Assembly (NCBI GenBank): GCA_932521025.1
Contig: OW051472.1
Location: 9,052,001 to 9,116,000, forward strand
From: Oscheius onirici
Lineage: Eukaryota; Nematoda; Chromadorea; Rhabditida; Rhabditidae
Length of the DNA: 64,000 bases
Direction of reading: 5' to 3'
This document shows, in pieces, positions 24,146-36,131 of the stretch (positions within the stretch are counted from its first letter, which is position 1; each line of letters begins with the position of its first letter). The notes beneath the pieces are model-generated. The model saw only the letters and a program-made list of their open reading frames with translations. It had not been told where the DNA came from and searched no databases. The position numbers and the translations under genes are program-made.

Positions 24146-27100
24146 ATGTCCACTTCTCGAGGTTTGTTCATTCGAGTACACTTGAGAAATGTTGAACATT
24201 TTTTAATTGGAATTTTCCTTTTGCTTTGTCAACTATTGATTGGTCGTTCATTTTCGAAATGAGGTCATTGAATTAATCTTTATTTTTTTGTTTAATAAAA
24301 AAAGTTAAGGTGTTGTTCGGAGAAAGAGAGGGGATCGTGAAAGTGAGTCACTCAATACTGAAGAAAAGTTGATTGAACAGACTGAGACTTCGACTGCTAG
24401 TCGAAGAGGTTCGTAGAGCTACTAGAACTTGAATTGAGCTTTTTCAGGACGTAAACCGGCTCAGTCCATCAGCGAATCAGATGAAATTCCAAAAGGAAAA
24501 CGTCGAAAAGTCGAGAAGGAAGCGAAAACAGAACCGGAGGAATATGACGACGATGTTGAGAGGTATGGCAACTAGATTCCAGATCAAACAGTTCAGAACA
24601 CGTCTGATCTCTACCAATGAGGATGCCTCCGAGTCCGGAGCTCAGAGAACTTCGAGACAGCGACAGCCCAGTCGGAGAATGATGGAGAGCAAAGAGGTAA
24701 GATACAGTAAATAATTTAATTTAACCACCTTTTGTAGAGCGAGGTTATGGTGAAGGAGCAGCTGGCTCAGCCGAGAAAACGCCAGCCTTCAATCAGACAA
24801 GATGAGCTGGACCAGAGTGCTATAGAGACTGTCGATTTTCCTATTGAACAAGAGACTGTAGTCGAGGACAAACCGAAAAAGTTGATCAGAAAGAGGGTTG
24901 AGAAATCGGAAGAGATTGCTCTGTCTCCGGTTGCTCAAGAAGCTGAGCTACAAACAACTCCTTCCGAGGCTCCCAAGGTTGTTTTCAAGACCGTCACACA
25001 GCAACCGGAACTACCGAAGGAGGCCACGATGCTTGGTCAGAAGAAGACGTTCTCAGCTGGTCCGACAAATTCCATGATCACAAAGCCTATTTTTCCAATG
25101 AGAAGTTGGTCTCTTCAGATATTTTAAGCTAATCTTTTCCTTTTAGCCGGAACCACCAAACCAGTCGCAGTAGGTACTCGGAGTGCATCGGTAAGATACG
25201 TGGAAAAGCCAATGGCTGCCAGTTCATCAAAGGTGAGAAATCTTTACAACCAAAACTAGATCTTATTCAGTTCCTTCCTGGACCATCTACTGAGAAGAGA
25301 ACCATTACGACGGCTATCCAACGCACACCCAAGTTTATCGAGTCGGATATCGGGAGCGGCTATCAAGAAATGGGTGAAATGGCTACTGAGGAAGGAACTT
25401 ATTCTGCCGATGGAAAAGTCGTGGTTGAAAACAGAATGGTCGAAAGGATCAAGTCTGATCAGCAGGAAGATGACGATGAGGCTCCTCCTCAACTTCAGGC
25501 AGAGAAGCCAATTCATGATGACTTCAACAGAGCTCAGGTATCCGTACTTGTTATTGGATTAAACCTTCCCATTTAGCCCGTCTATATGGACAACGAGAAT
25601 GTCGTTCGATGCCAATCGCCAGGAGGAACTGCTCAGTTTGTAACAGTTGCTAGAGGAGAAGACGGTTCGAAACTCTTACTTTCTCTTTCATTTTAAAAGT
25701 TTAGGAACTGAAGTGTATCTGGATGAGAATGGAGAAGAGGTTCAGATGATGGACGACGTGAACGAGGATCTCAGAACAGTCGAGTTCAACTTTCTCGACA
25801 GCAAGAACATTTGCTGCGGACTGTGTGGAGAAATTGTGCCATACGACAGTCTCATGACCCATCATCTACCCCAACATCATCCGGAAGTCTTGGCCGAAAA
25901 CGGAGGTGGCATGAACTTGGAGGAGATCACCTATGAGGCTTATCTCAAAGACAAACTGTATATGGAGAAGAAGAACATGGAAGGGGGCTTCCGGTGAGTT
26001 TCTGGTGTCAAAATAAAATAGTAGGAGCTTTTAGATACGACTCGGCCATGGGAACAGACGACTTTTTGGCCATGAGAATGAGAGGCACCCGGCCACTGAG
26101 AAAAGTCAGTCAGATTCGTGTCAACCCGATCGAGATGGATCTTCCTCAGCTCGAACTGGCTTTGAACAAGAAGATGATTGAGAAGATGGGACGACGGGTA
26201 AGAGACTTCAATTGACATAGGTACAATCTTTATCATATTCAGGTACCCGTGAGCCTGGTGGACAAGATGCATGCAAAGTGTGGCATCTGCAATTCGGTCG
26301 TCTCTTTGAACAAAAAATTTGAAATTGTGCATCTCGTTCGTCACTTCAATGCCTGGCATCCGTCTGCTCATCGCTGTTCGGGTCAGTGGCCCAATCGCCC
26401 CGTTCAGGCCGGATGTGGCAAGCCTCTTTCCATTCAAGTAAATAATTAATGATAAACTGAAAAAAAGAGTTAAGGACTTTGCCGTCATTGACGTGAATAT
26501 GGACGTGCCCGACAATCTTCAATGCATCTGGTGCGGAATGTTCATGGACAGAAATGCTCTGGCTATGCACTTTACCGAAGTTCATCCAGACGAGATTGAA
26601 GTTCCCAAGTGTCTCCTTTGTCTTCAGGTTTGAGACTATCGAAGAGACTTATTTTAATGTTTAGGAACTGGTTATCAATGCCAGACTTTTGGAAAAATAC
26701 GGAGAAGACTACGAAGTTACACTTCCAGACGAAAAGCATTTCAAGTGTCTGAAGTTTTCGCAGACGTTTTCTTCTGAATCTGCTCTTGACAAAGTAAAAT
26801 GTGACTGAACAAATCTTAAACAAAACTTTAGGCAATTGCCAAGCGGATGAACAAGATCAACTCTTCAGCAGCCATTGGGACCGAAGGGGACGAGGAGGAT
26901 GATGACGAGACTATTGGAGGAAAGACTGGAGTGAGTCTGGAAAGCACACTTTTTGAAACAGAGATTTCAGACCATCACAAACAGTCGGATGACTTTCGGA
27001 CGAAGGAACAAGCCAAAGAGAAGTTTCGTTCAGCCGTCCCTGAGACAAGCAGTTCCGGTGGATTCGAAGTACGTAGAGGCTGTCACAGAGTGTCATTGGA

Positions 27101-28433
27101 GATGCAAACTGTGCAAGGGAAATATCTTTGGAGCTGTCATCTCAGCCGGAGCTATCAAACACTACAAGGCATATCATCCGGGAGAGATGGAGAACATGCA
27201 ATACGAGCTGTGCAAGACTCGCTTGGATAGAGTCTCCGGTGGTTGTATGGAGTTCGTCCATCCCCAACTGGTCGAATGTCTCATCTGCAATTTGACTTAT
27301 CAGCTTCACAAGCCCTACAATATGTGTCGTGGAATCCGTCATCTTAAGCTGAAACATCCAGATATGATGCCCGAAAACTCTGGAGCTGCTGCCCAGAAGG
27401 AAACAATCCCTGTTCCGAAAGCTACTGATGCAGTTCGACTGGGAGAGATGATCGAGGATCCGGAGATGATCACCCGATTCAAGAGCGAATATCACGTCGA
27501 ATTTGACAGAGTCCAGGCCGTTTATGGAGAGAACAGCGACGAGCCAGTCTATGTCCTGCTCGGCGCTGACGAGACAATTGATCGAATAACTGCTCGTGAA
27601 ATGATCCAGTCGCTGGGAGAAGGTCCTTCCGACCCGACGGCCAAGAGAGTTGTCGTCGGTCCAAGGGTTAGTTACTATACTATTGGTCTGTATAAATAGG
27701 GTTTCCAGCTCTCATAGGTCATGTTTCCTTCTCTGACATTCTCCTTCCATTTTGTCGGGGATTATTCCAATTCACTTATTTTTTTGCGCATTCAGCCAGC
27801 CTAAACCATACGCTATTTTTGCCCTTGAACTTAAAGCAAAAGGGAAGCGCTGGGAGCGAGAGTGAAATTTATACGGGGCAACGGTTCACTCTCGCTTTAA
27901 AACCTGAAATCAGCCAGTCAGTGTAAAATACTGCTCGTAGCCATAGTTTTTGGTAGACTGAGCGGCGTCAAACCTGATGAAAATCGTATAATTTTTGGCC
28001 AACTCGTACTGTTCGTTTTTTTAGCTGCAATTTACCAGCAAGAGTCTAATTTTCTACAGACAACCGCGGTGAAAACAAAAAGTCTTTTCAGGCCTCTATG
28101 TCTGCATCAGCTTACGACGAAGAAGATCCTTACGGCGAGTTGGCCGAAGAAGATGAACTGGCGGGAATTGAGACGAAACCAGAACTGACACGGCTGGGCC
28201 GAGTCGTAACGGCTGAAGATGGCACGGAGGTCGTGGAGGAGGTTGTCGGCGAGGATGGAAGAGAGTATCAGGACGAGGTGGTGGTCGAGGAAGAGTATGA
28301 AGAGTACTACCACGGAGAGGTAGATTACCTCTTTTTCGCATCAAAGAACCTTTTTTAGGAAGAGTTCATCGAAGGAGAACAGTACGAGTACATTGAAGGA
28401 GAAGAATACCAGGATGAGGCTGATCCGCAATAG
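24146..28433 (+). CDS. Large nuclear protein with atypical zinc fingers
   Basis: About a dozen exons. Start MSTSRG (24146), then a basic, disordered region with bipartite NLS-like RRKRGDR and KGKRRKVEKE. The middle contains spaced Cys/His pairs: CCGLCGEIVPYDSLMTHHLP, CGICNSVVSLNKKFEIVHLV, CIWCGMFMDRNALAMHF, CKLCKGNIFGAVISAG and CLICNLTYQLHKPYN, each with a following H..H. This is five or more C2H2-like fingers. The last two exons (from 28092, after a 425-bp intron) encode a very acidic tail (EEEYEEYYHGE, EGEQYEYIEGEEY). The mix suggests a DNA or chromatin protein, but I cannot name the family. A MITE lies directly after the stop. Confidence 0.75.
27855..27896. repeat. Perfect 12-bp inverted repeat in intron
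   Basis: AGCGAGAGTGAA at 27855-27866 is exactly complementary to TTCACTCTCGCT at 27885-27896, with an 18-nt loop. It lies inside the long last-but-one intron of the zinc-finger gene. It could be a small hairpin or a MITE remnant. Confidence 0.6.
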
Positions 28434-28439
28434 TTTTTC

Positions 28440-28829
28440 GGTAATACTCGAGCCTCAGTTCAAATTTTTGGCGCGTCAAACCCCTGGTGTTCATTTTTGA
28501 TGTTTTACCCATTTTCCACCCATTTTTACACTTTCTGAGTATGTTTATCGAATTCTACGCCTAAAACAACCGCTAGAATGCGAAAACTGCTCAAAATTTG
28601 AGCGAAACAGGCAATCTTTGCCTACTTTTGTTCCTACGAGTTTTCTTTGAAAATCAAAGGTTTCTCCTTGCGCTTTTCACATTCTGGAGTTGTTTTAACC
28701 GCAGAATTCGATAAAAACACTCAGAAAGTGTAAAAATGGGTGGAAAATAGGTAAAACATCAAAAATGAACACCAGGGGTTTGACGCGCCAAAAATTTGAA
28801 CTGAGGGGGTTGCCAGCTCGAGTATTACC
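28440..28829. mobile_element. Foldback MITE, hAT-type (8-bp target duplication)
   Basis: A 390-bp near-palindrome. The termini are GGTAATACTCGAG and CTCGAGTATTACC. Inner arms continue as TTCAAATTTTTGGCGCGTC / GACGCGCCAAAAATTTGAA, and as matching blocks around TTTTTGATGTTTTACC and GTTTATCGAATTCT. The flanks AGTTTTTC (28432-28439) and AGTTTTTC (28830-28837) form a perfect 8-bp target-site duplication, the hAT-superfamily hallmark. There is no coding capacity, so it is non-autonomous. It inserted at the stop codon of the zinc-finger gene: the AG of TAG belongs to the duplicated target, so the stop was preserved. Confidence 0.85.
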
Positions 28830-28849
28830 AGTTTTTCTTACTCATTTTG

Positions 28850-28911
28850 TATTATAATATCTGTATTTTGATCTAATAAACGTATAACAAAAACAAAAAA
28901 TTAACAAGACA
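28850..28911. repeat. Duplicated 3'-flank segment, copy 1
   Basis: TATAATATCTGTATTTTG, TCTAATAAA and GTATAACAAAAACAAAAAAT occur here and at about 31916-31974 with only a few changes. The context (after the zinc-finger gene here, after WDR6 there) marks this as one end of the tandemly duplicated block described under findings. Confidence 0.75.
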
Positions 28912-29039
28912 AGTTGTGCTACGCCCCTCCGGGGCTAAGTGACTTAGTTTTGTTCTTTTCAAAACATAACAGTTTGTTATCTGATCCCTCTCCAGATCAA
29001 TTAATAGATAAGAGTAACTTAAATACTGTACACGAAGCA

Positions 29040-29182
29040 AAAAGACAATCTGCAAGGTCTGAAAGTACAGAGACAGATCTATGTCCCTCTGTCCATCTAT
29101 TTCTCTGCCTCTCTGCCCATCTGTTCCTCTGAAAACCTGCCCCTGTCTGTCCTTCTGTCTCTTGTCCTTCCCTCTGTCCATC
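29040..29182. repeat. CTGTC-rich low-complexity tract
   Basis: Irregular repeats of CCCTCTGTCC, CTGCCTCTCTGCC and TTCTGTCTCTTGTCC run from about 29080 to 29182. Similar sequence resumes after the adjacent palindromic element (29353-29410). It is non-coding despite open frames on both strands. Confidence 0.6.
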
Positions 29183-29352
29183 CAGGGATGGGCGAATACG
29201 GATACGGAAATTGGCTGCGCACCAACTCGTAATGCATACAGCCTGCGTATCGACAACTGCCGTAATCATATGCAGGCCCTATGTATTACGAGTTGGTGCG
29301 CAGCCAAATTCAAATTGGCGCTATCCGGAAATTCGGTATCCGCCCATCCCTG
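29183..29352. mobile_element. 170-bp palindromic MITE-like element
   Basis: It begins CAGGGATGGGCG and ends CGCCCATCCCTG. Inner arms match too: TTGGCTGCGCACCAACTCG versus CGAGTTGGTGCGCAGCCAA. The CAGGGATGGGC terminus resembles hAT-type termini. No clear 8-bp target duplication is visible at the borders, so the assignment is tentative. It is inserted in the CTGTC-rich tract. Confidence 0.65.
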
Positions 29353-29673
29353 ATTCTGTCACTGTCTCTCTTTCTCGTATCTCTGTCCGTGCTCCTGTTC
29401 TCCCCTATCTTTGTTCTCCAGTTGTAATATCACCCTGTTGGAGCTAAAGCTGCCCCCTTGAACGCTTTCCCTTATTCCAAACCAGCATTTGATTCTCTAC
29501 TGTCTGGAAACGATCCCCAGTCAAAAATATTCAAAGCCCACGCAATTGCAAATCGACTTATCTAAGCTTGTTACGCTAACTCCTTCCCCTTAATTGTGCG
29601 CACAAATTGCTCCATTTTGATTGCCAATGAAAGGTTCCGACAGACAGAGACGCGAGAGCATTTTTAAGTGGGT

Positions 29674-29790
29674 TTTCTTTGTCAATCAGCTCGATGGAAC
29701 TTCGACGAGATTCCCTTTGAAAACAATCGATGCTACACGTGGAAGAGCATCCTGAACAAGATGAATTCAACTGGATGACCTCTTCAAATA
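29674..29790 (-). pseudogene. Relic of the 5' end of WDR6
   Basis: This stretch matches 35605-35735, the first exon and start region of the intact WDR6 gene, with substitutions and small deletions: TTCTTTGTCAATC, GAGATTCCCTTTG and AACAAGATGAATTCAACTGG are shared. It is followed by the same downstream sequence as in the intact locus (TGAATTTTATGAGGGAGGAC). It is what remains of WDR6 in duplication copy 1. It has no coding potential of its own. Confidence 0.8.
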
Positions 29791-30005
29791 GACAAGATAA
29801 CGTTATAATTTGCCTAACACAATAGGCAAGAAATGAATTTTATGAGGGAGGACTCCAAAAAGTTGGAACAATGTCAAAGAACGTACAAACCGAAACAAAA
29901 AAAAAACGGGGAGAGAGAAGGATCAATCTAACACGAATTATAATTAAATGGGACAGATCATATAAGCAGAAAAAAGGAGGGAAAGGGGTGCTGATCTGTA
30001 GACTT

Positions 30006-31374
30006 CTAATACTGCGGAGTTTGGGCAGAAACTTGTCCCGTCGGATTGTAAGGGAATGATTGTTGCTGGGCACCGGTATAGCCGAAAGCAGCTTGATTCT
30101 GCTTCATCTGATTCTCGATAAGAGCAGCCTGATCATGCATTCCCATCGATCTAAATCAGTCTACGGTAATTTCAAGCGAAAAATCGTACAAACCGATAGT
30201 ATTCAGCCCATTGTGCCGAATAATCGGGTTGTCCAGTTTGAGGATTGATACCGGGATTTTGAGCAGCGGCAGGCTGGATAAACTGCTGCTGAGCGTTGAA
30301 ACCGCCATTCATAGCGCCGTTGAACGGAGGCACGGGTGTTCCGGGAGCCAAATCACCGACCTAAAGATGGTTCTTGCTTCGAAGATGGAAGGAAACGCTA
30401 CCTTGATTCGAATGATGTGTTGAGCGTGATGAATCTGGTAGGGAGTTCCCTTGACGATGAAAACCTTCTCCTGGCTGTTGGGAGGAGGATCGCGGGACAG
30501 TTCGCAGTGAGCGCCGCTTTCGTTGTTGATCTAACAGTTCATTGGAATTGTGAAAACTTGAAAAACTACCTGCTTGATGGTTTCTCCGCCTTTTCCAATC
30601 ACAAGTCCAGTCTTGGTAGATGGAACATGCATGTAGAAGACTTCAGTAGCAGTAGGACCGCCTCCTCCAGCTGGACCGCCACCGTTACTCCTGTGAACAA
30701 GCTCCGTGATCAGTTCCGTAGCCTTGTAAATTTGGTCGAGAGTACCCATCATGACAGCACAGCGATCCGGTGAATTGGGATCATCTGAATTCGTCTGCTT
30801 TGTTATGATTTTGAGAAAATAGGATACCGTCGGGCTTGAATTGAATCTTAATGCCAGTCTCTAAAGCAAGTCTTTTGATAGTCTCTCCTCCTTTTCCAAT
30901 AATCATGCCGACACTGGTGCGCGGTACTAAGACCTAAAATAAGCAGTTTAAATCAATACCCAGGTTTTAATAAGCTCAAAACTATATAAATACTTACTTC
31001 TCCTTTAGCCGTGGCCTCCTCTGCATGATGGGCACGATGAGCAACAAATGCGCCGCCAGATTGGTCATCACGGGAAGCAAGTAGGTCGGAGATAAGTCGT
31101 TTAGCCAGCTCCACCTTGTCCGGATCACCGGTGATTCTGAGAGGTTTCGGCTGTCCAGTCACTTCCTGCGAGTCTTGAATCATGAGCATCTTGCAGCCGG
31201 CTTGTTCCTAAAAGCAAACAAACTACAATGCATATAGGCTGACAATACCTGAAGCTGTTTGATAGTATCTCCTTGCTTTCCAATGACAAGACCACACTTC
31301 GCGGCTGGAATGAGAACTTCGACGGTGACATCGTTCTCGCAACCGGCGTAGCTTGAAATGGGGAGATCGGTCAT
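30006..31374 (-). CDS. Truncated FUBP-like KH protein (duplicate copy)
   Basis: Near-identical to the C-terminal two-thirds of the complete FUBP gene at 36132-38764. It keeps KH2 ([20 protein letters not shown]), KH3 ([13 protein letters not shown]) and KH4 ([15 protein letters not shown]) with intact GXXG loops, then the [17 protein letters not shown] repeat region. It lacks KH1 and the N-terminus and has its own in-frame ATG ([15 protein letters not shown]) directly after a TTTTTAG acceptor. The Gln/Ala-rich segment and one intron are deleted in frame (FNAQQQF joins QPAAAQNPG). The C-terminus is also shortened. The frame stays open throughout, so it may be expressed. Expression is not shown by the sequence. 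Confidence 0.75.
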
Positions 31375-31981
31375 ACCTAAAAACCAGGTCGGGTGAAATG
31401 AAAGATACGAAGACGAATGAAGCGAAGGAGGAGAAAAATGTTGAAAATAATTTTAGGACGATAATTTAAAGAAATAAATAGAGGAAAATCAGAAAACGGA
31501 ATGTTGCAAAAAAAAAATGGCATGGATTTTGGGATTTGCCAGCTGCAAAGTACTGTAGCCCGCCACTTCCCGACGGGACCAATTCAGCCTTTCTCACCGC
31601 TCGAGCGGTGTCTCGACACGATTTTGAAATCGTGTCGAGACTGCTTGCAACGAGCAGTCTTTGAAAGTGCCAAACTTGGCGAACTGTGGCTCGAAATATC
31701 ACTTTTTTCTCTCGAACGGTGACCGGTCCTTCGTCTTCACGCTTTGCTGGCAGACCGTCTCAATTTCATTTATTTTGGTTTTTTTGCCGTTCACGTCGAC
31801 GTTAAATCTCTTAGAGCACGCTAAAATGCGCAGAATACGTTTGTGGCAAGATGAATGTCGAACTTGTCCTTCGTTTTTGCCCACTTTCCCCCCTTCTACA
31901 CGTCTTTTATTTACTTTTATAATATCTGTATTTTGGTCTAATAAATGTATAACAAAAACAAAAAATTAACAAGATCACAGG
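31375..31981. other. Duplication junction region
   Basis: About 600 bp between the two duplicated blocks. Identity with copy 2 ends near 31328, and the second block's shared flank resumes at about 31916. In between are poly-A runs and a perfect hairpin (31610-31641). No gene is supported. Confidence 0.5.
31610..31641. repeat. Perfect 15-bp inverted repeat
   Basis: GTCTCGACACGATTT and AAATCGTGTCGAGAC are exact complements separated by two bases (TG). It is near the duplication junction and could form a cruciform or RNA hairpin. Confidence 0.7.
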
Positions 31982-34900
31982 CTAGATCGGAAGACTGGTA
32001 ATTCCTGAACCGACGGCAATGACATGAGATCTGAATTTTGAGTTACCGAAATAGTGAAAAGGCTACGGTGTCGCCTTTTTCAAAAAACAGAAAAAGAACT
32101 CACCGGTCTACGAAAATCTGAGAAGGATCCCAAATTGAGAGAGATTTTGAGGCGAAAAATTCGAAAATGGCTTCATCTGATTGCTCCTTGTTCATTTGAA
32201 AAATGGCCAGACGGCAGTCGAGTGAAGTCGAGAATATTCGAGAGCTAGACTGCTCAAATTTGATATCTGAATTCGAGGGGAAAGAGGTAAAAGGTTAATT
32301 TACCGGTAACGGTACTGCTATGGTAGGACAATGTTTGTAGTCTCTGGAATCCCGCGGCATTTTCGAATACGGTGACATGTCCAGCCTCATCGCCGACAAG
32401 AAGAAAACGGTCTGCTACTTCCAGAGCTGATACGCCGCATCGTGCCGCAGTTATCTGAATTTTTAGTTAAAAAGTAACAAAAAGGATTACCGTTTGAACA
32501 GACTCGACTTCTTTTCCATCCAATTCCCAAATGTACAATTTCCCTGATGTCGAGATGGCCACGAAACGTGAGCTGTCATTCAGCCAGCGTATCTGTAAAA
32601 AGTGAGAAGAACAGCACAAAATTACTACCTTTGTGAAGACAGAAAGATCTGGAGCTGGAATATCAGTTACTTTGACAAGTTGTCTGTCCAAAAATGAGAA
32701 TACTTCGACTGTTCCATTGCCCAGAACGGTAGCTAGTCTATAGGAATGGCCGAATTGGAGATCTAAGACACGGATGTCTTCCTTGTGGCGATATTCTGAT
32801 ACTTGATGCATCTCGAGGCCTGAAATATCTTTGAAAATATGGTCTCTTCAACAATTGACGTGAAATATGTCGAAAAAAAACCGACCGGGAGTCATCTTCC
32901 AAAGTACCATCTTCCCCTTTCCACTGCCCGTCGCCATGAGAACTTCTTCGCCTTCCGAGCGGCTGTCGCAACAGATGAAACCGGCTGCATCGTAGATTCT
33001 TTTCAAGATTGACCAGTTACCTGAAGATCATTCTGTTCAAAATAAGTTCATTAAAAATCTTACCACTAGCGCGTTCAATCGCCGTTATACAGAGCGACGT
33101 GTCATTACTTCCAGTACAACAGACAAACTGATCCTCGGTTGATTTCAAGCCTTCCACAAAGACAATTTGTGATTTTTGAATGTTCGGCTGGTGAGTTTTG
33201 TACACTAGAAGAGGCTGGGAAACTCGGAAGAGTTGCTAGAAATTTCGTGAAGAAACCAATTGAATTACCTGTTGACGAATGAACTCGAAAGTGACCGAAT
33301 CTGCGTCGAGGTGGCAGTTCCAAGGTCGATTTGCTCCTCCGCAGTTAAACGAGAACACGGAGAGACCATCCGAATCGAGAAGATGGAAGTCGGTCGAGTG
33401 GAATCCGACCAAAAAGTTTTCGTCGAGAAATCCCGAAGGAGAATCCAAATTGAGGGTATTCGAAGCTGTTCGCGTGCTCGTCCATTTCAGGTATGGTTCT
33501 GAGATCTTGATACAAAAAGAGGTTAACATCACTTACTCTCGCCTATCCATTCAAATTCCACAACGCCGACATTTTTCACCAAACAGCTGACTAAGCGGGC
33601 TGAACTTCTCATGGATAGTATCTGTTCTCCTTTGAAATGGCGGTCAATCTGGGAAGAGTGTGACTGAAACTAAATGAATCTTACTTGAGCACAAATATTG
33701 CTGGTAGTTGGGTTTCCGTCGGATTTAACTTGAACTGTCACTAGATGTCCACATACGGATCCGATTAACACGATTGGTCTAAAAATTTGGTGTTCGAGGA
33801 AAAAACAAGAGCTTACTGTAAATGATTCAGTTTTACGGTCATGCTGGACGGTATGAATGGCCTCTTTTTACCGATGGTATTCAGGGCTTTTTCGAATGAG
33901 ATTTGCCACATTTCGCTCTGGTCAAATTTGTGCAAAATCTGAATTATATAGAACTATTGAAGTAAAGTGAAAGCATACCCCAATTTTGTCGGTGGTGTAG
34001 ATGAACGTATAGCCAGAAGAACAGACACATGACAAGATTCTCGATTCGACTTCGACGAGTTTCTGCTCGCCTGAAATTCTTTGTTATAAAAAAGTTAGTA
34101 AACTGAATAAAAACCTTTGTGTATAACGACGACGGATTTGTCTCCAAAAGCAACCACATATTGGTCAGTTTCGTGTAAAGGAGAGGCGATTAGATGGCGA
34201 AGACTAAGATGAGACTGAATGGGTATTTCATTCTCGAATAGTCGTCTAAAAATTGTTTTTAGGGGCAAAAAAGAAGGAGCTAACCCTCTTCCGTCGCATG
34301 TATAGAGCCTTCCGTCACATCTGGCAAATCCTCGAAGATCCTCACATGTTGGAATAAAAGTCACCGTTGGAGAAGGAACATTTGGATCGAAAGAGACGAG
34401 TCCGCCGTTTTCGCTACCACAGTACTGAAAAGGCGATAGAGAGGTCTAAACAATTTTTTACCAGGCTGTTTTTGAAGAATATGAGGTTTCTGATACAACC
34501 AATGTTCAGACTGAACTTCTGTTCGATTCGAAGATTCTTTCCGCTTTCGTGTCTCCATTTGTAGACTGTCTGAAAAAAAAACGTGTTGAAAACCAGGAAA
34601 ACTAAGGCCTGTTGAATGCTAGGCTGTCCACTCTCGCAGAGCAACGTTTGACAATCAGCTAGGTATTAGTGGTGTAACGTGGCTGAGAATTCATTTCTGA
34701 GTGAGCTAGAGCAGTTCCCACTTGGTGAATGCCTCGACTACAATAAGAAAGAACCATACCTGGTCGATTCCAGCTGTGAAAACGAGATCATCTCGCGTAC
34801 AAATGGCGAAAGGACGGGCTGAATGACCAAATTGAAAAGTCAATTCTTGACATTCTTCCCTAAAACTTGGCATGACACAGAGAGGCAGAGCATTTACGTT

Positions 34901-35701
34901 GTTTCTTCCCGCGAAAAATTCCAGATTCGCAGGCTTCGGTCATCAGAAACGGTAAAAAGAAGGTCGTCCTTCAGTACCATGCCAAATATCATTCCCTGAA
35001 GACAATTTGTTTTCAACAAAAAAAAAGTTTGAAATCTACCGTATGTCCAGTGTATTTCCGCAAAATGACTGATCCTTTAGACGGTCGAGAGACGAGAATC
35101 AGACCAAAAACTGTTCCGACTACGGTATAGACATCTTCCCATCTGTCGCCAACAATTAGTCCACGTAATCTGAGAAAACGAGTCAAAACATAAAAAGAGC
35201 AAACACTTACAGAACTGAAGAGTGCTCGGATCTGACGATCGTTTGTAATGTCAATTCAGATTGTTTGCTTCGATTCCAGTTATAGAGACCGACGGAGTTG
35301 CAGGTAAAAAGGATTACAATCTAAAAAGTCACTTTTTTTAAACAAAAAAAAAAGACGGGCCTTGTTATCGGAAAGAACTTTGAGGCAGAGAATGTGATCG
35401 TGAAACTGTTGCAGAAATGGATTCTGGTCGTCTTTTTGTTGCCAAAGAGACGAATCGTCGATAAATGTCAAGTTGTTCTCTCCGTGAACGTAAATACCAT
35501 CTGATTTTGTGAAATGAATGAGAAGAAACTAGCCAAACCATCAGCTGCGACGATGCCATAAACATTGGAGCCATTCTTTTGGAAGACCGGAATCCGTTTT
35601 ATGCCATATTCTTTGTCAATCTGCTCGATGGAACTTCCATGAGCTACGATGAGATTCCCTTTGTAAATGATCGATGCTACGCGTGGAAGAGCATCGAGCA
35701 T
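31982..35701 (-). CDS. WDR6: WDR6, WD-repeat cofactor of tRNA 2'-O-methylation
   Basis: A long reverse-strand gene of at least 14 exons starting MLDALPRVASIIYKGNLIVA after a TTGTTCAG acceptor. WDR6 landmarks occur in order: VLKDDLLFTVSDDRSLRIWN, TFQFGHSARPFAICTRDDLV, the mid-protein VFSFNCGGANRPWNCH (human VNCGGGHRSW), TGSNDTSLCI, WLNDSSRFVAISTSGKLYIW and LLVGDEAGHVTVF. The last exons read SLSIWDPSQIFVDRSHVIAV and SGITSLPI. WDR6 (yeast Rtt10/Trm734) is a triple-propeller partner of the FTSJ1/Trm7 methyltransferase for wobble 2'-O-methylation. It precedes FUBP on the same strand direction and its 5' edge was duplicated at 29674-29790. Confidence 0.88.
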
Positions 35702-36131
35702 CCTGAACAAGATGAATTCAACTGGATGACCTCTTCAAGTAAAAAGGAGAACGTTAAAAGCTGCCTAAGAACAACACGATAGACAAGAAATGAATTTTAT
35801 GAGGGAGGACTTAAAAGAGTTGGAACAATGTCAAAGAACGTACAAACCGAAACAAAAAAAAACGGGGAGAGGAGAGAAGGATCAATCTAACACGAATTAT
35901 AATTAAATGGGATAGATTATAAATGTAACCCCACAATGACGAAAAAAGAATCACTCGTGCGAGGTGCCCGACCTTTTTGTAGGTATGGTTATATGGAAAA
36001 CCCGAGATGCGATGTAACAAGTCACAAAACAATGTGTGGGAAATAGACTCGAAACCATCCCAGCCGGGGGTCGGGAGATCTTAAAAAAGCAGAAAAAGGG
36101 AGGAGGGAAAGGGGTGCTGTTCTATGGACTC
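35702..36131. other. WDR6-FUBP intergenic region, also duplicated
   Basis: About 430 bp between the FUBP stop and the WDR6 start. It is similar to 29791-30005 in copy 1, which lacks about 150 bp (the GATAGATTATAAATGTAACC to GGTCGGGAGATC portion). No gene is seen. Confidence 0.6.

Noticed and set aside
28873..29256. Open frames across the CTGTC-rich tract
   Set aside because: Low-complexity repeats create open frames on both strands. No real protein features are present.
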